Below the pieces are notes generated by a model. It made no database searches, was not told the origin of the DNA, and was given only the letters and a program-made list of their open reading frames with translations. A stretch of 33,761 nucleotides of DNA from an uncultured Methanomicrobiales archaeon (GTDB lineage: Archaea; Halobacteriota; Methanomicrobia; Methanomicrobiales; Methanospirillaceae), in assembly GCA_903926075.1 (NCBI GenBank), contig CAIYHQ010000038.1, positions 1-33,761 of the forward strand, given 5' to 3'. Each line of letters starts with the position of its first letter. Positions within the stretch are counted from its first letter, which is position 1. This document shows positions 1-9,482 of the stretch, one piece after another. Both the position numbers and the translations under genes were made by a program.

Positions 1-118
1 ATTTAATGTAGGTGATTCAATGGATGCTTACTTTATCAATATGCAAAAAAAGACGTTGAAACTTCTCTCTAATGTAGGTCTTGATATTGTGTTCAAGGGT
101 AAGGTAAAAACATTGTAG
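1..118 (+). CDS. 3' end of an unidentified gene (partial)
   Basis: An open frame enters from the left edge (codons in phase with base 2) and ends at TAG 116-118. It gives about 38 residues ending in VFKGKVKTL. An in-frame ATG lies at base 20, so a 32-residue peptide is also possible, but the frame is open to the window edge and a truncated C-terminus is more likely. I do not recognise the family. The following 570 bases hold no supported gene. Confidence 0.35.
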   Translation, partial: FNVGDSMDAYFINMQKKTLKLLSNVGLDIVFKGKVKTL

Positions 119-690
119 TGATCATTTTTTCTCTATTTAGGGTAAGATGGAATTGGTCCATGGCCCCACTAGTGGTTATTGGGACTGTATCATCGATAAT
201 GAAGGAAGTGATTGTACTAGTATAAACGTTAGTTAACAGAAAAAAACCTCCACTTATAGCCGACATATCACACCGAACAACCAACCAAGCCATACAATCA
301 TAAGGCCGTACCTTACAATCTGTGGTTATAGCCCGTTAAATGTCATGTAAAACGGTTATTTTTATTTATGCTCATATTAGAGACATATGAGACAAACCCT
401 TGATAGATTACCCCTTGACGTTATGGTGACGACCGAGATATCTGTGATGTGATGGTAACATCATAGGTCCGGATGGTTATGGTATCTATCCAAGTAGTTA
501 TTGCATCTACTCATCCTGTGATTGTGCTAACTGATATTGATTAACATTGATAACAACACCCTTCCAGCAGGGCCGGGACTTCGTGAATTGACTAAGATGA
601 GGACTTGATACCAGGTGTTAGAAATGAAAATAAAAAGGACGAAAAATTGAAGCCGGATTATATCTTCGGCTTTAGAACTATGATAAATTA
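119..690. other. Intergenic region with no supported gene
   Basis: About 570 bases without a convincing coding region on either strand. Two small minus-strand open frames (93-293 and 527-748) lack a recognisable product; the second runs through the tRNA gene. Short plus-strand stretches around 166-227 and 419-530 translate into valine/threonine-rich or glycine/tyrosine-rich fragments interrupted by stops. They could be decayed coding sequence, but I cannot assign them. Confidence 0.4.
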
Positions 691-775
691 CGCCGAAGGG
701 GAGATTTGAACTCCCGAGGCGCAAAGCGCCAGTGGTTTTCGAGACCACCGCCTTCCCAGGCTAGACTACCTCGGC
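691..775 (-). tRNA. tRNA-Ser (anticodon CGA)
   Basis: On the minus strand the acceptor stem GCCGAGG pairs with CTTCGGC, followed by discriminator G. The anticodon stem GTGGT/ACCAC encloses the loop CTCGAAA, with anticodon CGA complementary to bases 739-741, which reads serine codon UCG. A long variable arm with a GGCGC/GCGCC stem and the T-arm GGGAG-TTCAAAT-CTCCC complete a class II tRNA. The length (85 nt), long variable arm and G discriminator are typical of archaeal tRNA-Ser. No CCA is encoded and no intron is seen. Confidence 0.97.
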
Positions 776-861
776 AATCATCAATAATTGAAGATTATCA
801 GTCTTCTTGCGAACCTAAAAAACTACCAATATAGTTGTATCAGGCAGTTGAAAAGAATATC

Positions 862-869
862 GAAAAAAA
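862..869 (-). terminator. Oligo-T terminator after the thermosome gene
   Basis: Directly after the thermosome stop codon, the minus strand reads CCCCTCCCC followed by a run of seven T. Archaeal termination commonly uses such T-tracts without a hairpin. Assignment is by position and composition only. Confidence 0.45.
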
Positions 870-878
870 GGGGAGGGG

Positions 879-2474
879 TTAATACATAGGTGGGGGACTC
901 GAAGGCTTTTCCTGGGTTATCATCATGTCATCAACCCTGATGAGCATGATAGATGCTTCGGTCCCACTCTGGATTGACTGCCTCTTTGAGCGGTGTGGTT
1001 CAATTACACCCTCTTTTTGCATATCTATTACTTTTCCGTTGTAAACATTCAGACCTGCGGTTTTTTGTCCTTTTGAATGAGCATTTTTCAGGTCAACAAG
1101 TTTATCAATCGGACTGTATCCGGAGTTTTCTGCGAGAGTAAGAGGTATTACTTCATAGGCCTTTGCATATGCTTCAATTGCAATTTGAACCCTTCCGCCG
1201 ACCGTCGCTGCATACTGACTCAACTGCATTGATAGTTCAGTCTCAACTGCGCCTCCACCTACAACATATTTCTCGTCTTCAATTGCATCCATCACGACGC
1301 GTGTACCATCGATTACTGCCCGTTCAAGCTCATCGAGGAGATAATCGGTTGTGCCCCTGAGGAGAATTGTGACTGTCTTTGGATTTTTACAGCCTGATAT
1401 TTTAATAATATCGATATCATCCAGTTCTTCAACGAGTTCAGCATAACCGAGCTGGTCCTTTGTGAGGTCTTCAGCTTTATTGACGATAGTGGCGTTAAGT
1501 GCATTTGCTGCAAATTTCATATCCTTTTCTGGAACATCTTCTACGGCGAGTACCCCTGCCTTTGCGAGGAAGAACTGTACTGAATCTGCAATACCTTTCT
1601 GGCAAAGGAGTACATTTGCACCTGATGCAGCAACACTGTCAGAGAGTCTTCTTAATGTTTCACGTTCCTGTTCAGAAAATGCTGCAACCTGTTCACTCGA
1701 GGTTATCTTTATTTTTGCCTTTGTCTGGGTCTTTTTTATCTCAAGTGGACTTGCCACAAGTGCTACTTTTGCCTTCTTCACTTTTTTTGGCATCTCTTCG
1801 GATACGCGTTTCTTGTCAATGACAACGCCGTGGATGAGCTCTGCATCATCCATAGTAGCTCCCTTCTGCTTCTTAATGAGGACATCGTCCTCGTTAATTA
1901 AGAACCTTGCTCCTTTCTTTTGGGCAACAGTCATTACTGCATCGACTGCAATTTCGTTAACCTTTTCCCTGACAGATTCAATGGACTTTCCTGTCATTGC
2001 AGTGTTTGCAATCTTAATGAGGGTCGCTCTGTCATCCGGGGCGACTTTGAAGGAGAGGGTCTCAAGGATTTCTATTGCTTTCTGCATTCCAAGCAGGTAT
2101 CCTTTTCCAATTACGGTCGGGTGTATCTTCTGGTTAAGCATATATTCAGCCTGCTCCATAAGTGAACCGACAATAATTGCTGCAGTGGTAGTGCCGTCGC
2201 CGACTTCATTGTCCTGAGTCTTTGCGACTTCAATTACCATCTTTGCTCCCGGGTGCTGGACAGATATCTCCTCCAGTATTGTCGCGCCGTCGTTTGTTAT
2301 GACTACGTCGCCCGATGAACTGACAAGCATCTTATCCATTCCGCGTGGGCCGAGGGTTGTCCTGACGGCAGTTGCGATTGCTTTTGCAGCCGCAATGTTT
2401 GAACGCTGGGCTTCACGCCCTCTGTTACGCTCTACATTCTCTTTTAGTATGATAATTGGTTGTCCTGATAGCAT
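879..2474 (-). CDS. Thermosome subunit (group II chaperonin)
   Basis: This 531-residue protein is a subunit of the archaeal group II chaperonin, the ATP-driven two-ring cytosolic complex that encloses and refolds proteins. Seen: the N-terminal [10 protein letters not shown] segment (about 41-50), the nucleotide-binding NDGATIL (61-67) and GDGTTT (92-97) motifs, an apical region near the middle, and a C-terminal GGGAVE-containing equatorial part. The length is usual for the family. The ATG at 2474 gives the common thermosome start [10 protein letters not shown]. The C-terminus ends in a proline-rich PSSPPPMY and lacks the Gly-Gly-Met repeats found in many thermosomes, so it may be one of several paralogues. 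A TATA box about 40 bases upstream indicates its own promoter. Confidence 0.97.
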   Translation of the reverse strand: MLSGQPIIILKENVERNRGREAQRSNIAAAKAIATAVRTTLGPRGMDKMLVSSSGDVVITNDGATILEEISVQHPGAKMVIEVAKTQDNEVGDGTTTAAIIVGSLMEQAEYMLNQKIHPTVIGKGYLLGMQKAIEILETLSFKVAPDDRATLIKIANTAMTGKSIESVREKVNEIAVDAVMTVAQKKGARFLINEDDVLIKKQKGATMDDAELIHGVVIDKKRVSEEMPKKVKKAKVALVASPLEIKKTQTKAKIKITSSEQVAAFSEQERETLRRLSDSVAASGANVLLCQKGIADSVQFFLAKAGVLAVEDVPEKDMKFAANALNATIVNKAEDLTKDQLGYAELVEELDDIDIIKISGCKNPKTVTILLRGTTDYLLDELERAVIDGTRVVMDAIEDEKYVVGGGAVETELSMQLSQYAATVGGRVQIAIEAYAKAYEVIPLTLAENSGYSPIDKLVDLKNAHSKGQKTAGLNVYNGKVIDMQKEGVIEPHRSKRQSIQSGTEASIMLIRVDDMMITQEKPSSPPPMY

Positions 2475-2512
2475 TGTAACTCTTCCGTGTTTGTAATGAT
2501 GGAATTGAACTT

Positions 2513-2521
2513 CTATATAAA
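2513..2521 (-). promoter_or_regulatory. TATA box of the thermosome gene
   Basis: The minus strand carries TTTATATAG about 40 bases before the thermosome ATG, a close match to the archaeal TATA consensus. It separates the thermosome transcriptionally from the upstream gfcR-like gene. I see no obvious heat-shock operator. Confidence 0.65.
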
Positions 2522-2539
2522 GATAACGAAAAAATCTGT

Positions 2540-3151
2540 CTAATCTATCCTCGACACTTTAAATAGACTTATAACTGGAACACCGTCAACCTCTGGAAGT
2601 CCTCTTTTGTCAAATATTACCCAGATTGCGACCGGAATTGATCCATGTTTCCGGAGGTACTCAATAACCTCGACCATCGTTTTCCCGGATGTAATGACAT
2701 CGTCTACAATAATCGAGCGTGCACCTTTAACCTGAGAAAAATTGCTGCTGATTGACCCCATCGGCCGGTCGCCGGTATTTTGCTTGGAGGGGTGATAGAT
2801 AGCAAGGTCAACCCCTTCTTTTGCCGCGAGCACTGCAGCTACAGGAATACCTGAGATTGAAATCCCTACCATAACGTCATATGAAGCATCCGGCATTGAA
2901 GGATCTTTTGTAAAAGTGAGGTAATGTCTCTTTGAGAGAATCAGTGCGAGATCTTCAAGGAGCTCACCGTTTGCACTTATCGAAGTCCAGTCGATATGCA
3001 CATCTTTTGGTGTCTCACTTCCTTTCTCCTGCGTTAGAAGCCAAGTAATCGTCTCTACTGATAATGAGAGTTCATCTGCAATCTGGCCAGGGCTGTGGCC
3101 TTCTGACAGGAGTTGCTTTGCTTTCATTTTCAACTCATCGAGTGAGGACAT
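2540..3151 (-). CDS. gfcR: GfcR/PyrE2-type PRPP-binding transcription regulator (orotate phosphoribosyltransferase-like)
   Basis: A 203-residue protein with an N-terminal helix-turn-helix-like segment (about 18-40: [20 protein letters not shown]) followed by a type I phosphoribosyltransferase domain. The PRPP-binding motif [13 protein letters not shown] lies at about 146-158. In haloarchaea, the same HTH plus PRTase architecture (GfcR) activates sugar-catabolism genes. In methanogens it is usually annotated as an orotate phosphoribosyltransferase-like protein. A regulator that senses PRPP or a nucleotide is an inference. It sits 20 bases downstream of nob1 and one gene away from the PRPP synthase, consistent with a link to PRPP levels. 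A true orotate phosphoribosyltransferase is less likely because of the HTH. Confidence 0.85.
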   Translation of the reverse strand: MSSLDELKMKAKQLLSEGHSPGQIADELSLSVETITWLLTQEKGSETPKDVHIDWTSISANGELLEDLALILSKRHYLTFTKDPSMPDASYDVMVGISISGIPVAAVLAAKEGVDLAIYHPSKQNTGDRPMGSISSNFSQVKGARSIIVDDVITSGKTMVEVIEYLRKHGSIPVAIWVIFDKRGLPEVDGVPVISLFKVSRID

Positions 3152-3171
3152 AGAATCAGGTTTGAAGGTCT

Positions 3172-3663
3172 TTATTTAAGTTTTCTTGTAACCTCAGCAC
3201 CGCAGACAGGGCATACCATAGCCTTGTCATAAAGTCTTGCGCATCCTTTACACCTGAATTTCCATTTAATATACCGTATCTGACGCTGCATCATGGGTTC
3301 AATCCCAATACCAAGAGCCATTGCAACATTCCTTATTGCAAAGTCATCAGAACAGATCCTCGCACCATGTTCAAGTGCGAGTGCGAGAAGGCCGATGTCA
3401 GTTTTTGATAACTTACCAATATCCCCTGTCTCCTCTGAAACGCTCATGACTTCATTAACAGATCTCTTTTCTGGTTCCCTGACCTGAAGCCCTTTTTCAC
3501 GGTAGACAAGAATGCGGGCTGAAGAAGCCTGGTCTGAACATTCATCGATAACTGCCTGAGTTGTAAAGAGGAGACCTTCAATATCCATGTTATAAAAGAA
3601 AAAAGAAGTATCAAGTACAATTGCACTGTTTTTTTGCAGTTTAGAAGATGCCTTTGTATCCAT
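3172..3663 (-). CDS. nob1: rRNA maturation endonuclease Nob1 (PIN domain plus zinc ribbon)
   Basis: A 163-residue archaeal Nob1 homologue, the endonuclease that trims the 3' end of 16S rRNA during small-subunit maturation. The N-terminal PIN domain shows the acidic metal-binding residues: D18 in VLDTS, E41, D89 in SKTDIG and D106/D107 in SDDF. The C-terminal zinc ribbon has CKGC (138-141) and CPVC (151-154). The ATG at 3663 follows the PRPP synthase stop by one base (TAA, one base, ATG), so the two genes are almost certainly co-transcribed and translationally coupled. Length and domain order are normal for the family. Confidence 0.92.
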   Translation of the reverse strand: MDTKASSKLQKNSAIVLDTSFFFYNMDIEGLLFTTQAVIDECSDQASSARILVYREKGLQVREPEKRSVNEVMSVSEETGDIGKLSKTDIGLLALALEHGARICSDDFAIRNVAMALGIGIEPMMQRQIRYIKWKFRCKGCARLYDKAMVCPVCGAEVTRKLK

Positions 3664-3664
3664 C

Positions 3665-4510
3665 TTATTTCTTCAGGACATCTGCAAGGCTCGCAACAGC
3701 CGAGAAGCGTGTCGTCACGGATTCAATAGTATCGCTACTTGAGACGTTACGGATGCCTGCAGACCTCATCCTCGAGTAAGCACCCCCAATAAGGACACCA
3801 TGGACACAGACTGCCTGGATAGAACGTGCACCCTGTGAATAAAGCATCGAAGTTGCAGTAACAAGGGTGCCTCCGGTGGAGATGATATCATCAACGATAA
3901 CGACATCTCTCCCTTTGACTTCCATCGATTTGGGTTCCATCGTAACTGATTCACCCGAATGACGGGTTTTTTCAAGATAGTCGCTGTCCCATCCCCCTTT
4001 TTTGGCGACTTCCCCTGCAAACCGTGATGCCCCTTTGTCAGGTGCCAGGACTAACGGGTTATTGAGGCCACTCTCGCTTATGTATAGTGCGACCTCCTTT
4101 GAGAGGCAGACATTATGAGGGTTTCCCTTAAAATATTCAAAAATTGCAGGCTCATGAATATTGACAGTTATAACACTTGAAACACCGGTTGAGAGGGCCC
4201 GCCCGACTGCCCTCGCACTAAGTGGTTCACCCGGTTTGAATTTTTTATCCTGTCGTGCATAACCCATATACGGGAGGATAAGGGTGTTATCACACCCTTC
4301 ACAGGCATCAAGCAGGAGCAGGAGCTGAACGAATGCGGCGTCACTCGTAGTACTACCTAAAATCACCATCTGGTCATCAAGGGGTCCAGCCTCCAGGTAC
4401 TGCTCGCCGTCAGGAAACCGGGTATACTTCACAGGTGCTATAGGCACATGTAGACATTCTGCAAGTCTTGCTGCAAGCACCTGTGACCGTTCCGTAGATA
4501 CTACTTTCAT
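3665..4510 (-). CDS. prs: Ribose-phosphate pyrophosphokinase (PRPP synthase)
   Basis: Makes PRPP from ribose 5-phosphate and ATP for nucleotide, histidine and tryptophan synthesis. At 281 residues it has the short form usual in archaea. Seen: the flexible-loop region PYMGYARQDKKFKPGEPLSA (80-99), the NIHEP segment (117-121), and the PRPP/ribose-phosphate motif VVIVDDIISTGGT (203-215). It is first in the minus-strand group prs-nob1-gfcR. An upstream TTTAAGTA at about 4535-4542 could be its TATA box and would leave a very short leader. It diverges from lonB across a 161-base gap. Confidence 0.96.
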   Translation of the reverse strand: MKVVSTERSQVLAARLAECLHVPIAPVKYTRFPDGEQYLEAGPLDDQMVILGSTTSDAAFVQLLLLLDACEGCDNTLILPYMGYARQDKKFKPGEPLSARAVGRALSTGVSSVITVNIHEPAIFEYFKGNPHNVCLSKEVALYISESGLNNPLVLAPDKGASRFAGEVAKKGGWDSDYLEKTRHSGESVTMEPKSMEVKGRDVVIVDDIISTGGTLVTATSMLYSQGARSIQAVCVHGVLIGGAYSRMRSAGIRNVSSSDTIESVTTRFSAVASLADVLKK

Positions 4511-4534
4511 AACCCGCTACCCCATGCTGAAACT

Positions 4535-4543
4535 ACTTAAACG
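4535..4543 (-). promoter_or_regulatory. Possible TATA box of the prs-nob1-gfcR group
   Basis: The minus strand reads GTTTAAGTA about 29 bases before the prs ATG, the expected spacing for a short-leader archaeal transcript. The match is moderate. Confidence 0.4.
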
Positions 4544-4570
4544 ATAATGCATAGAATTATCAAAGCATTC

Positions 4571-4579
4571 TATAAAAAT
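4571..4579 (+). promoter_or_regulatory. Possible TATA box of lonB
   Basis: TATAAAAAT lies about 100 bases before the lonB ATG. This would imply a leader of roughly 70 bases ending in a GAGGT Shine-Dalgarno sequence at 4658-4662, nine bases before the ATG. Assignment is by motif and position only. Confidence 0.4.
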
Positions 4580-4671
4580 CCTTATCAAATGACTTGGCGG
4601 ATTGCACAAATAAAGGGTAACCCGTAATTTATTGCCATATTGAAAGAGGTTTTTCACGAGGTCAAATTTTA

Positions 4672-6603
4672 ATGGATGATCAGGAGATCCCGACTGGAAC
4701 AGAAGAGAAAAAAGAGGTAAAGTCTTACAGCCTCGATAATGTTATAACTTCATCAGTAGTTGAAGTCCCTGAACACCTGATAGATCAAGTAATAGGCCAG
4801 GAACATGCTGTTGAAGTGATCAGGAAAGCGGCTATTCAACGCAGGCATGTAATGATGATTGGAAGCCCTGGTACTGGAAAGTCAATGCTTGCAAAGGCAA
4901 TGGCTGAACTGCTGCCAAAAGAAGAACTTCAGGACATTCTTGTCTATCCTAACTCTGACGACCCCAATACGCCTGTTATCCGGACAGTAAACGCCGGGAG
5001 AGGAAAGCAGATAGTCGGTGCGCACAAAGCAGAGGCAAGAAAGAAAGTCCAGTTCAGAAACACGCTCCTAATGATATTAATGGTAGGGATAGTCGGTTAC
5101 GCATTTATCACTTACCAATGGCTCATGGGAATCATAGCGGCTGCATTTGTATTTATGGCCCTCCGTTACAGCATGCCGCGTGAAGACTCAATGGTCCCAA
5201 AACTCCTCTTAACAAACGAACCTAATAAACCTGCACCCTTTATTGACGGGACTGGTTCACATGCAGGAGCCCTCCTTGGTGATGTAAGGCATGACCCCTT
5301 CCAGAGCGGAGGTCTTGAAACCCCATCCCATGACAGGGTAGAGCCTGGAGCGATTCACCGGGCCCATAAAGGCGTCCTTTTTATCGATGAAATAAATACT
5401 CTCACTCCGCACTCACAACAGAACCTGCTTACTGCTTTGCAGGAGGGAGAATTCCCTATAACAGGCCAAAGCGAACGTTCAAGTGGCGCCATGGTCAGGA
5501 CTGAGCCGGTACCATGTAAATTTGTCATGGTCGCTGCCGGGAACCTTGACGCGATTCAGGGTATGCACCCTGCACTCAGGTCACGTATCCGTGGTTATGG
5601 ATATGAAGTATACATGAGTGAAACAATGGAGGACACTCCTGAAAACCGCGATAAATTTGTAAGGTTTATCGCCCAGGAAGTAAAAAACGACGGTAAAATC
5701 CCTCACTTCGATAAAAGTGCGATAGAAGTCATAATAACAGAAGCACGCCGACGTTCAAACCGAAAAGGTCATCTTACCCTAAAACTTCGTGATATGGGCG
5801 GCCTTATCAGGGTAGCTGGAGACCTTGCAAAGCAGGATAACGCCGAAATAACAACCGCAGCCCATGTAATTGCCGCAAAACAGACTGCAAGGTCGATTGA
5901 AGAACAGGTCTCTGATGAGTATACACGCAGAAGCCGCGATTATGAATTGACTGTAATATCAGGGACAAGGGTTGGAAGAGTAAACGGCCTTGCTGTAATG
6001 GGCAATGATTCAGGGTCAGTACTTCCGATAATGGCTGAAATAACCCCTGCACATGGTGAGAGCGGAACCGTCATAGCAACCGGGATGCTCAAGGAGATTG
6101 CCCAGGAATCCATTAAAAATGTGAGTGCGATTCTAAAGAAGTTCACAGGTATTGATATCAAGAACATGGATGTCCATATTCAGTTTATCGGGACTTACGG
6201 CGGAGTTGAAGGTGATTCAGCGTCAATCAGTGTTGCTACTGCTGTGATTAGTGCTATTGAAGGAATTCCGGTAAGGCAGGACATTGCGATGACTGGTTCA
6301 CTTTCAGTAAGGGGAGATGTCCTCCCTGTTGGTGGTGTAACTTACAAAATAGAAGCCGCTGCAAAGGCTGGAATAAGGACAGTCCTTATCCCGAAAACGA
6401 ATATCGATGATGTGCTCATTGAAGAACGTTACAAAGAAATTGTAACAATAATTCCGGTTGAAAACATTGAAGAAGTCCTCACAATAGCCCTACTTCCGGA
6501 AAAGAGCGATTTATTCAGGGAGAAGCTCAAAAAAATCGCCCAGGTCCGCAGTCAGGGCATGAATACACAGAAAGATATAGGTGGCGTGACCGCTACAGTC
6601 TAG
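4672..6603 (+). CDS. lonB: Archaeal membrane-anchored Lon protease (LonB)
   Basis: A 643-residue ATP-dependent protease of the archaeal LonB type, which degrades unneeded or damaged proteins at the inner face of the membrane. Walker A GSPGTGKS is at 64-71. Two membrane segments (about 131-147 and 149-165) are inserted in the AAA+ domain, as is characteristic of LonB. Walker B GVLFIDE is at 234-240. The C-terminal protease domain has catalytic Ser516 in GDSAS and Lys559 in GGVTYK, so the Ser-Lys dyad is intact. The ATG has a GAGGT ribosome-binding site nine bases upstream. It is followed after six bases by tldD, making a proteolysis cluster with tldD, tldE and a BofA-like gene. Confidence 0.97.
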   Translation: MDDQEIPTGTEEKKEVKSYSLDNVITSSVVEVPEHLIDQVIGQEHAVEVIRKAAIQRRHVMMIGSPGTGKSMLAKAMAELLPKEELQDILVYPNSDDPNTPVIRTVNAGRGKQIVGAHKAEARKKVQFRNTLLMILMVGIVGYAFITYQWLMGIIAAAFVFMALRYSMPREDSMVPKLLLTNEPNKPAPFIDGTGSHAGALLGDVRHDPFQSGGLETPSHDRVEPGAIHRAHKGVLFIDEINTLTPHSQQNLLTALQEGEFPITGQSERSSGAMVRTEPVPCKFVMVAAGNLDAIQGMHPALRSRIRGYGYEVYMSETMEDTPENRDKFVRFIAQEVKNDGKIPHFDKSAIEVIITEARRRSNRKGHLTLKLRDMGGLIRVAGDLAKQDNAEITTAAHVIAAKQTARSIEEQVSDEYTRRSRDYELTVISGTRVGRVNGLAVMGNDSGSVLPIMAEITPAHGESGTVIATGMLKEIAQESIKNVSAILKKFTGIDIKNMDVHIQFIGTYGGVEGDSASISVATAVISAIEGIPVRQDIAMTGSLSVRGDVLPVGGVTYKIEAAAKAGIRTVLIPKTNIDDVLIEERYKEIVTIIPVENIEEVLTIALLPEKSDLFREKLKKIAQVRSQGMNTQKDIGGVTATV

Positions 6604-6609
6604 ATTCAA

Positions 6610-7941
6610 ATGAAGGAACCGGAATATTACGAAATACGGCATATTAAAGGTGAGACCACCCAGATAGAGGTCGATAACGGTCGGCTTGAATCCGGAGGCA
6701 CCTCTTTTTTTGATGTTGCAGTGATCCGGGTATTAGGTGACTCCGGATGGGGTGTTGTGTCTGTAGACACTTTTGATCCTGATAATAAGAAAAAACTGAA
6801 TGAATATCTTGCCCAGGGAATGGCACTAGCGTCAATAACCGGTGAGAAAGTAAAGATAGAACCTACTGAAGCTTTCCTTCTTCCAGTCCCATCTCTCAAG
6901 GAAAACCCAACCGGGATCTCTCTTGAAGAAAAAGCAGATCTTCTCATGGGGATTGAAAGGTCTGCGAAAATTGACTCTATTGTAAGTACCCGTGCAAATT
7001 ATATAGAGAAACATGAAGAAGTCTTGTTCTTTGACAGTTCGGGTAAAGAATTCACATATAATACAACAAGGTGTGGATTTAATGTTCTTGCAGTTGCCGG
7101 GAAAAATGGCCTAATACAGATGGCATCAGAAAGAGAACACACAATCGAGGGCTTTAACTTACGTCACAAGGCAGAAACCGGACTTCTCTCTGCAGAACTT
7201 GCAGTCAGTCTCCTGGATGCTAAACCTGCTAAGGCCCTGACAGTGAATGCAGTACTTGACCCTGAACTTGCGGGAGTCTTTGCCCATGAAGCAGTTGGAC
7301 ATGCGGGCGAAGGAGATCTTGTCCTTGAAGGGAGTTCAGTCCTGAAAGGCCGAATTGGTGAAGATATAGGTCCGGATTTCCTCACTATATCAGATGACCC
7401 TACTCTCCCCTTGTTTGGGTTTGAACCGGTTGATGCCGAAGGCTCAACCGTTGTAAAGACCGACATAGTGAGAAATGGGAAAATTAACGCTTTTCTGCAC
7501 AACCGTGAGACACTTTGTCGTATAGGAGACGGACAGTTGGGACATGCCCGTGCAATGGCTGGATCTGTTCCGATTGTAAGAATGAGTAATACATTCATTG
7601 AAAATGGTGATGCAAAGAGAGAAGAACTTTTTTCGGAGTGCAGGGAGGGCGTGTATCTCAAAGGATCAAGAGGAGGGCAGGTTGACCCAGGAAGAGGAGT
7701 TTTCCAGTTCAACGCTGAATATGGGTACCTGATTGAGAACGGTGAATGTACAAGAATGATAAGGGATGTCTCGCTATCCGGTGAAATCCTCTCGACACTG
7801 CATTCCATTCTACTATGTGCAAATGACAGGCAGATGAACGAGGGATATTGTGGGAAAGGAGGCCAGAGTGTGCCGGTGAGTGACGGTGCTCCTCATATAC
7901 TCCTCTCAAATGCGGTGGTGGGTGGCAGTGTCGTGGATTGA
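6610..7941 (+). CDS. tldD: TldD-type metalloprotease
   Basis: A 443-residue TldD subunit. In bacteria, TldD and TldE form a heterodimeric zinc protease that degrades unfolded peptides and processes peptide precursors such as microcin B17. The metal-binding HExxxH motif is seen as HEAVGH at 226-231 and is followed by the GEGD segment usual for the catalytic partner. The cellular substrates of the archaeal pair are unknown. The gene lies six bases after lonB and overlaps the start of tldE, so the catalytic and non-catalytic partners are produced together. Confidence 0.94.
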   Translation: MKEPEYYEIRHIKGETTQIEVDNGRLESGGTSFFDVAVIRVLGDSGWGVVSVDTFDPDNKKKLNEYLAQGMALASITGEKVKIEPTEAFLLPVPSLKENPTGISLEEKADLLMGIERSAKIDSIVSTRANYIEKHEEVLFFDSSGKEFTYNTTRCGFNVLAVAGKNGLIQMASEREHTIEGFNLRHKAETGLLSAELAVSLLDAKPAKALTVNAVLDPELAGVFAHEAVGHAGEGDLVLEGSSVLKGRIGEDIGPDFLTISDDPTLPLFGFEPVDAEGSTVVKTDIVRNGKINAFLHNRETLCRIGDGQLGHARAMAGSVPIVRMSNTFIENGDAKREELFSECREGVYLKGSRGGQVDPGRGVFQFNAEYGYLIENGECTRMIRDVSLSGEILSTLHSILLCANDRQMNEGYCGKGGQSVPVSDGAPHILLSNAVVGGSVVD

Positions 7942-9211
7942 GAGAGCTATTACCGAAGGCTTAAAAAAAGTCGATGAAATTGAAATCTTTACAGTCGAAG
8001 GTCAATCAATAACCGCTGAACTTAGGGGTAAGAGCATTTCAGTTGCAAAAGAGGAATCTTCATCAGGGATTTGTATAAGGACTATTGATAAGGGACGAAT
8101 AGGAGCATCAAGCACAAATAACCCGATTGAATGGGAGAGATGCCTTCAAGCAGCGATTTCTGCAGGAAAGCTCGTTTCTCCCCAGGAATGGTCAGGACTT
8201 CCGGGACAGCAGAACTTTCCCTCTTCTAAACCCTGTTCAGACCCGCAGGTGCAACTTGGACCAGCATTTCTGAAAGATATTATATATGGCCTTATTGAGG
8301 GCTCAAAACAATATAATGCTGACATTACATCAGGCGGGGCTGAAGCATCCAGGACAAGGATCTCGCTTGAAAATAGCAATGGTTTTCAAGCTTCTGTGGA
8401 CTATACCGATAATTCCTGCTCACTTGAAACAATTCACGAAAGTTCGACCGGAAATGAATTTGATATGTCCTGGGAAGCAAAACTGGACCCTTTCCAGACT
8501 GGGAAAACAGCAGCGTTTTATGCAGAAAAGTCCTGGAAAGGCAGTGATATTAACACAGGCACCTATGATATTGTTCTCTCACCTATGGCACTAGGGGAAC
8601 TCATCGAATCTACACTTATCCCTGCACTTTCAGGAAAAAATGTGCATGCAGGCCGTTCACTCCTTAAAGACAAGCTTAATGAAGAGATAGCAGTTAATTC
8701 TCTAAAAGTATATGATCTTCCTTCCACTACAGAAGGTCTTGGTTCAGTCTTGTGGGACACAGAAGGAACTCCTACAAAACGAATAGATTTCATTAAAAAC
8801 GGCGCCCTTAACGCATTTGCTTATGACATCAGGACAGCTTCCAGATATGGAAAAGTTTCAACCGGCAGTGCAGTAAGGAGCGGGGCATCAGGTTCACCAG
8901 GGATAGGGCACCATAATCTATTAGTTGAAGGCCGGAATACAGAGGTCCTCGAAGAACCGGCAGTATTTATAAAAAGTGTTGTAGGAGCCCACACTGCAAA
9001 TCCTATGAGCGGGGATTTTTCGGTCGAACTTTCCAATGCTTTCCTCGCAGAAAATGGAGAACTTACAACACCAGTGAGAAAGGCGATGCTTGCGGGTAAT
9101 GTTTTTGAAATGCTTAAAGTAATTCAGGGTGTATCAAAAGAGAGAAAGGTTATTGGCGACATGATCCTTCCATCAGTGCGGATACATGATCAAACGGTAA
9201 TAGGGGTGTAA
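7928..9211 (+). CDS. tldE: TldE/PmbA-type protease partner subunit
   Basis: The non-catalytic partner of TldD (PmbA/TldE family). It shares the overall fold but has no HExxxH motif, as expected. The frame is open from at least 7880, but the homologous part begins at SWIERAITEGLKKVDEIEIF. I therefore prefer the GTG at 7928, which is preceded by a GGTGG-rich stretch and overlaps the end of tldD by 14 bases; GTG 7922 and ATG 7910 are alternatives. The product is about 427 residues. The C-terminal part has the conserved glycine/histidine-rich SGSPGIGHHNL region. The stop is one base before the next ATG, so the cassette is tightly coupled. Confidence 0.92.
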   Translation: MSWIERAITEGLKKVDEIEIFTVEGQSITAELRGKSISVAKEESSSGICIRTIDKGRIGASSTNNPIEWERCLQAAISAGKLVSPQEWSGLPGQQNFPSSKPCSDPQVQLGPAFLKDIIYGLIEGSKQYNADITSGGAEASRTRISLENSNGFQASVDYTDNSCSLETIHESSTGNEFDMSWEAKLDPFQTGKTAAFYAEKSWKGSDINTGTYDIVLSPMALGELIESTLIPALSGKNVHAGRSLLKDKLNEEIAVNSLKVYDLPSTTEGLGSVLWDTEGTPTKRIDFIKNGALNAFAYDIRTASRYGKVSTGSAVRSGASGSPGIGHHNLLVEGRNTEVLEEPAVFIKSVVGAHTANPMSGDFSVELSNAFLAENGELTTPVRKAMLAGNVFEMLKVIQGVSKERKVIGDMILPSVRIHDQTVIGV

Positions 9212-9212
9212 T

Positions 9213-9482
9213 ATGTTCAATCCGGAATATCTCATTCTGATAGTAGTCCTCCTGATTCTTGCAGCAATAGTGTATTTTCTACTCAGGAATATAACAAAAA
9301 TAATAATTAATTCAGTAATTGGCCTTCTCATATTAATGGTTGTGAATTATTTTCATCTAATGCAATATCTTGGAAAGACTGATATCATTGTCAACTGGGC
9401 ATCGGTCCTTCTATGTGCAATTGGCGGACTACCCGGCGCAATTCTTGTAATACTGCTACACATTGCAGGTCTTGGATTTTAA
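9213..9482 (+). CDS. BofA-family small membrane protein
   Basis: An 89-residue, very hydrophobic protein with three predicted membrane segments (about 6-24, 30-48 and 62-86). The pattern with a C-terminal GGLPGAILVILLHIAGLGF segment resembles the pro-sigmaK-processing inhibitor BofA family. In Bacillus, BofA restrains an intramembrane protease. Archaea have no sigma-K, so the function here is unknown, but its place directly behind lonB-tldD-tldE suggests a link to membrane proteolysis. Its TAA stop overlaps the stop codon of the convergent ATPase gene within the shared bases 9479-9482. Confidence 0.75.
   Translation: MFNPEYLILIVVLLILAAIVYFLLRNITKIIINSVIGLLILMVVNYFHLMQYLGKTDIIVNWASVLLCAIGGLPGAILVILLHIAGLGF

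Noticed and set aside
790-806. Small inverted repeat GAAGA...TCTTC between the tRNA and the thermosome gene
   Set aside because: Only 5 bp of stem with a 7-base loop and no T-run; too weak to call a terminator or operator.
1462-2217. 251-codon open frame on the plus strand
   Set aside because: It lies wholly antisense to the thermosome gene, which has clear family motifs. Its Ser/Ala/Phe-rich product looks like a codon-bias shadow.
7164-7808. 214-codon minus-strand open frame
   Set aside because: Antisense to tldD across the HEAVGH region; Ser/Pro/Arg-rich with no recognisable domain.
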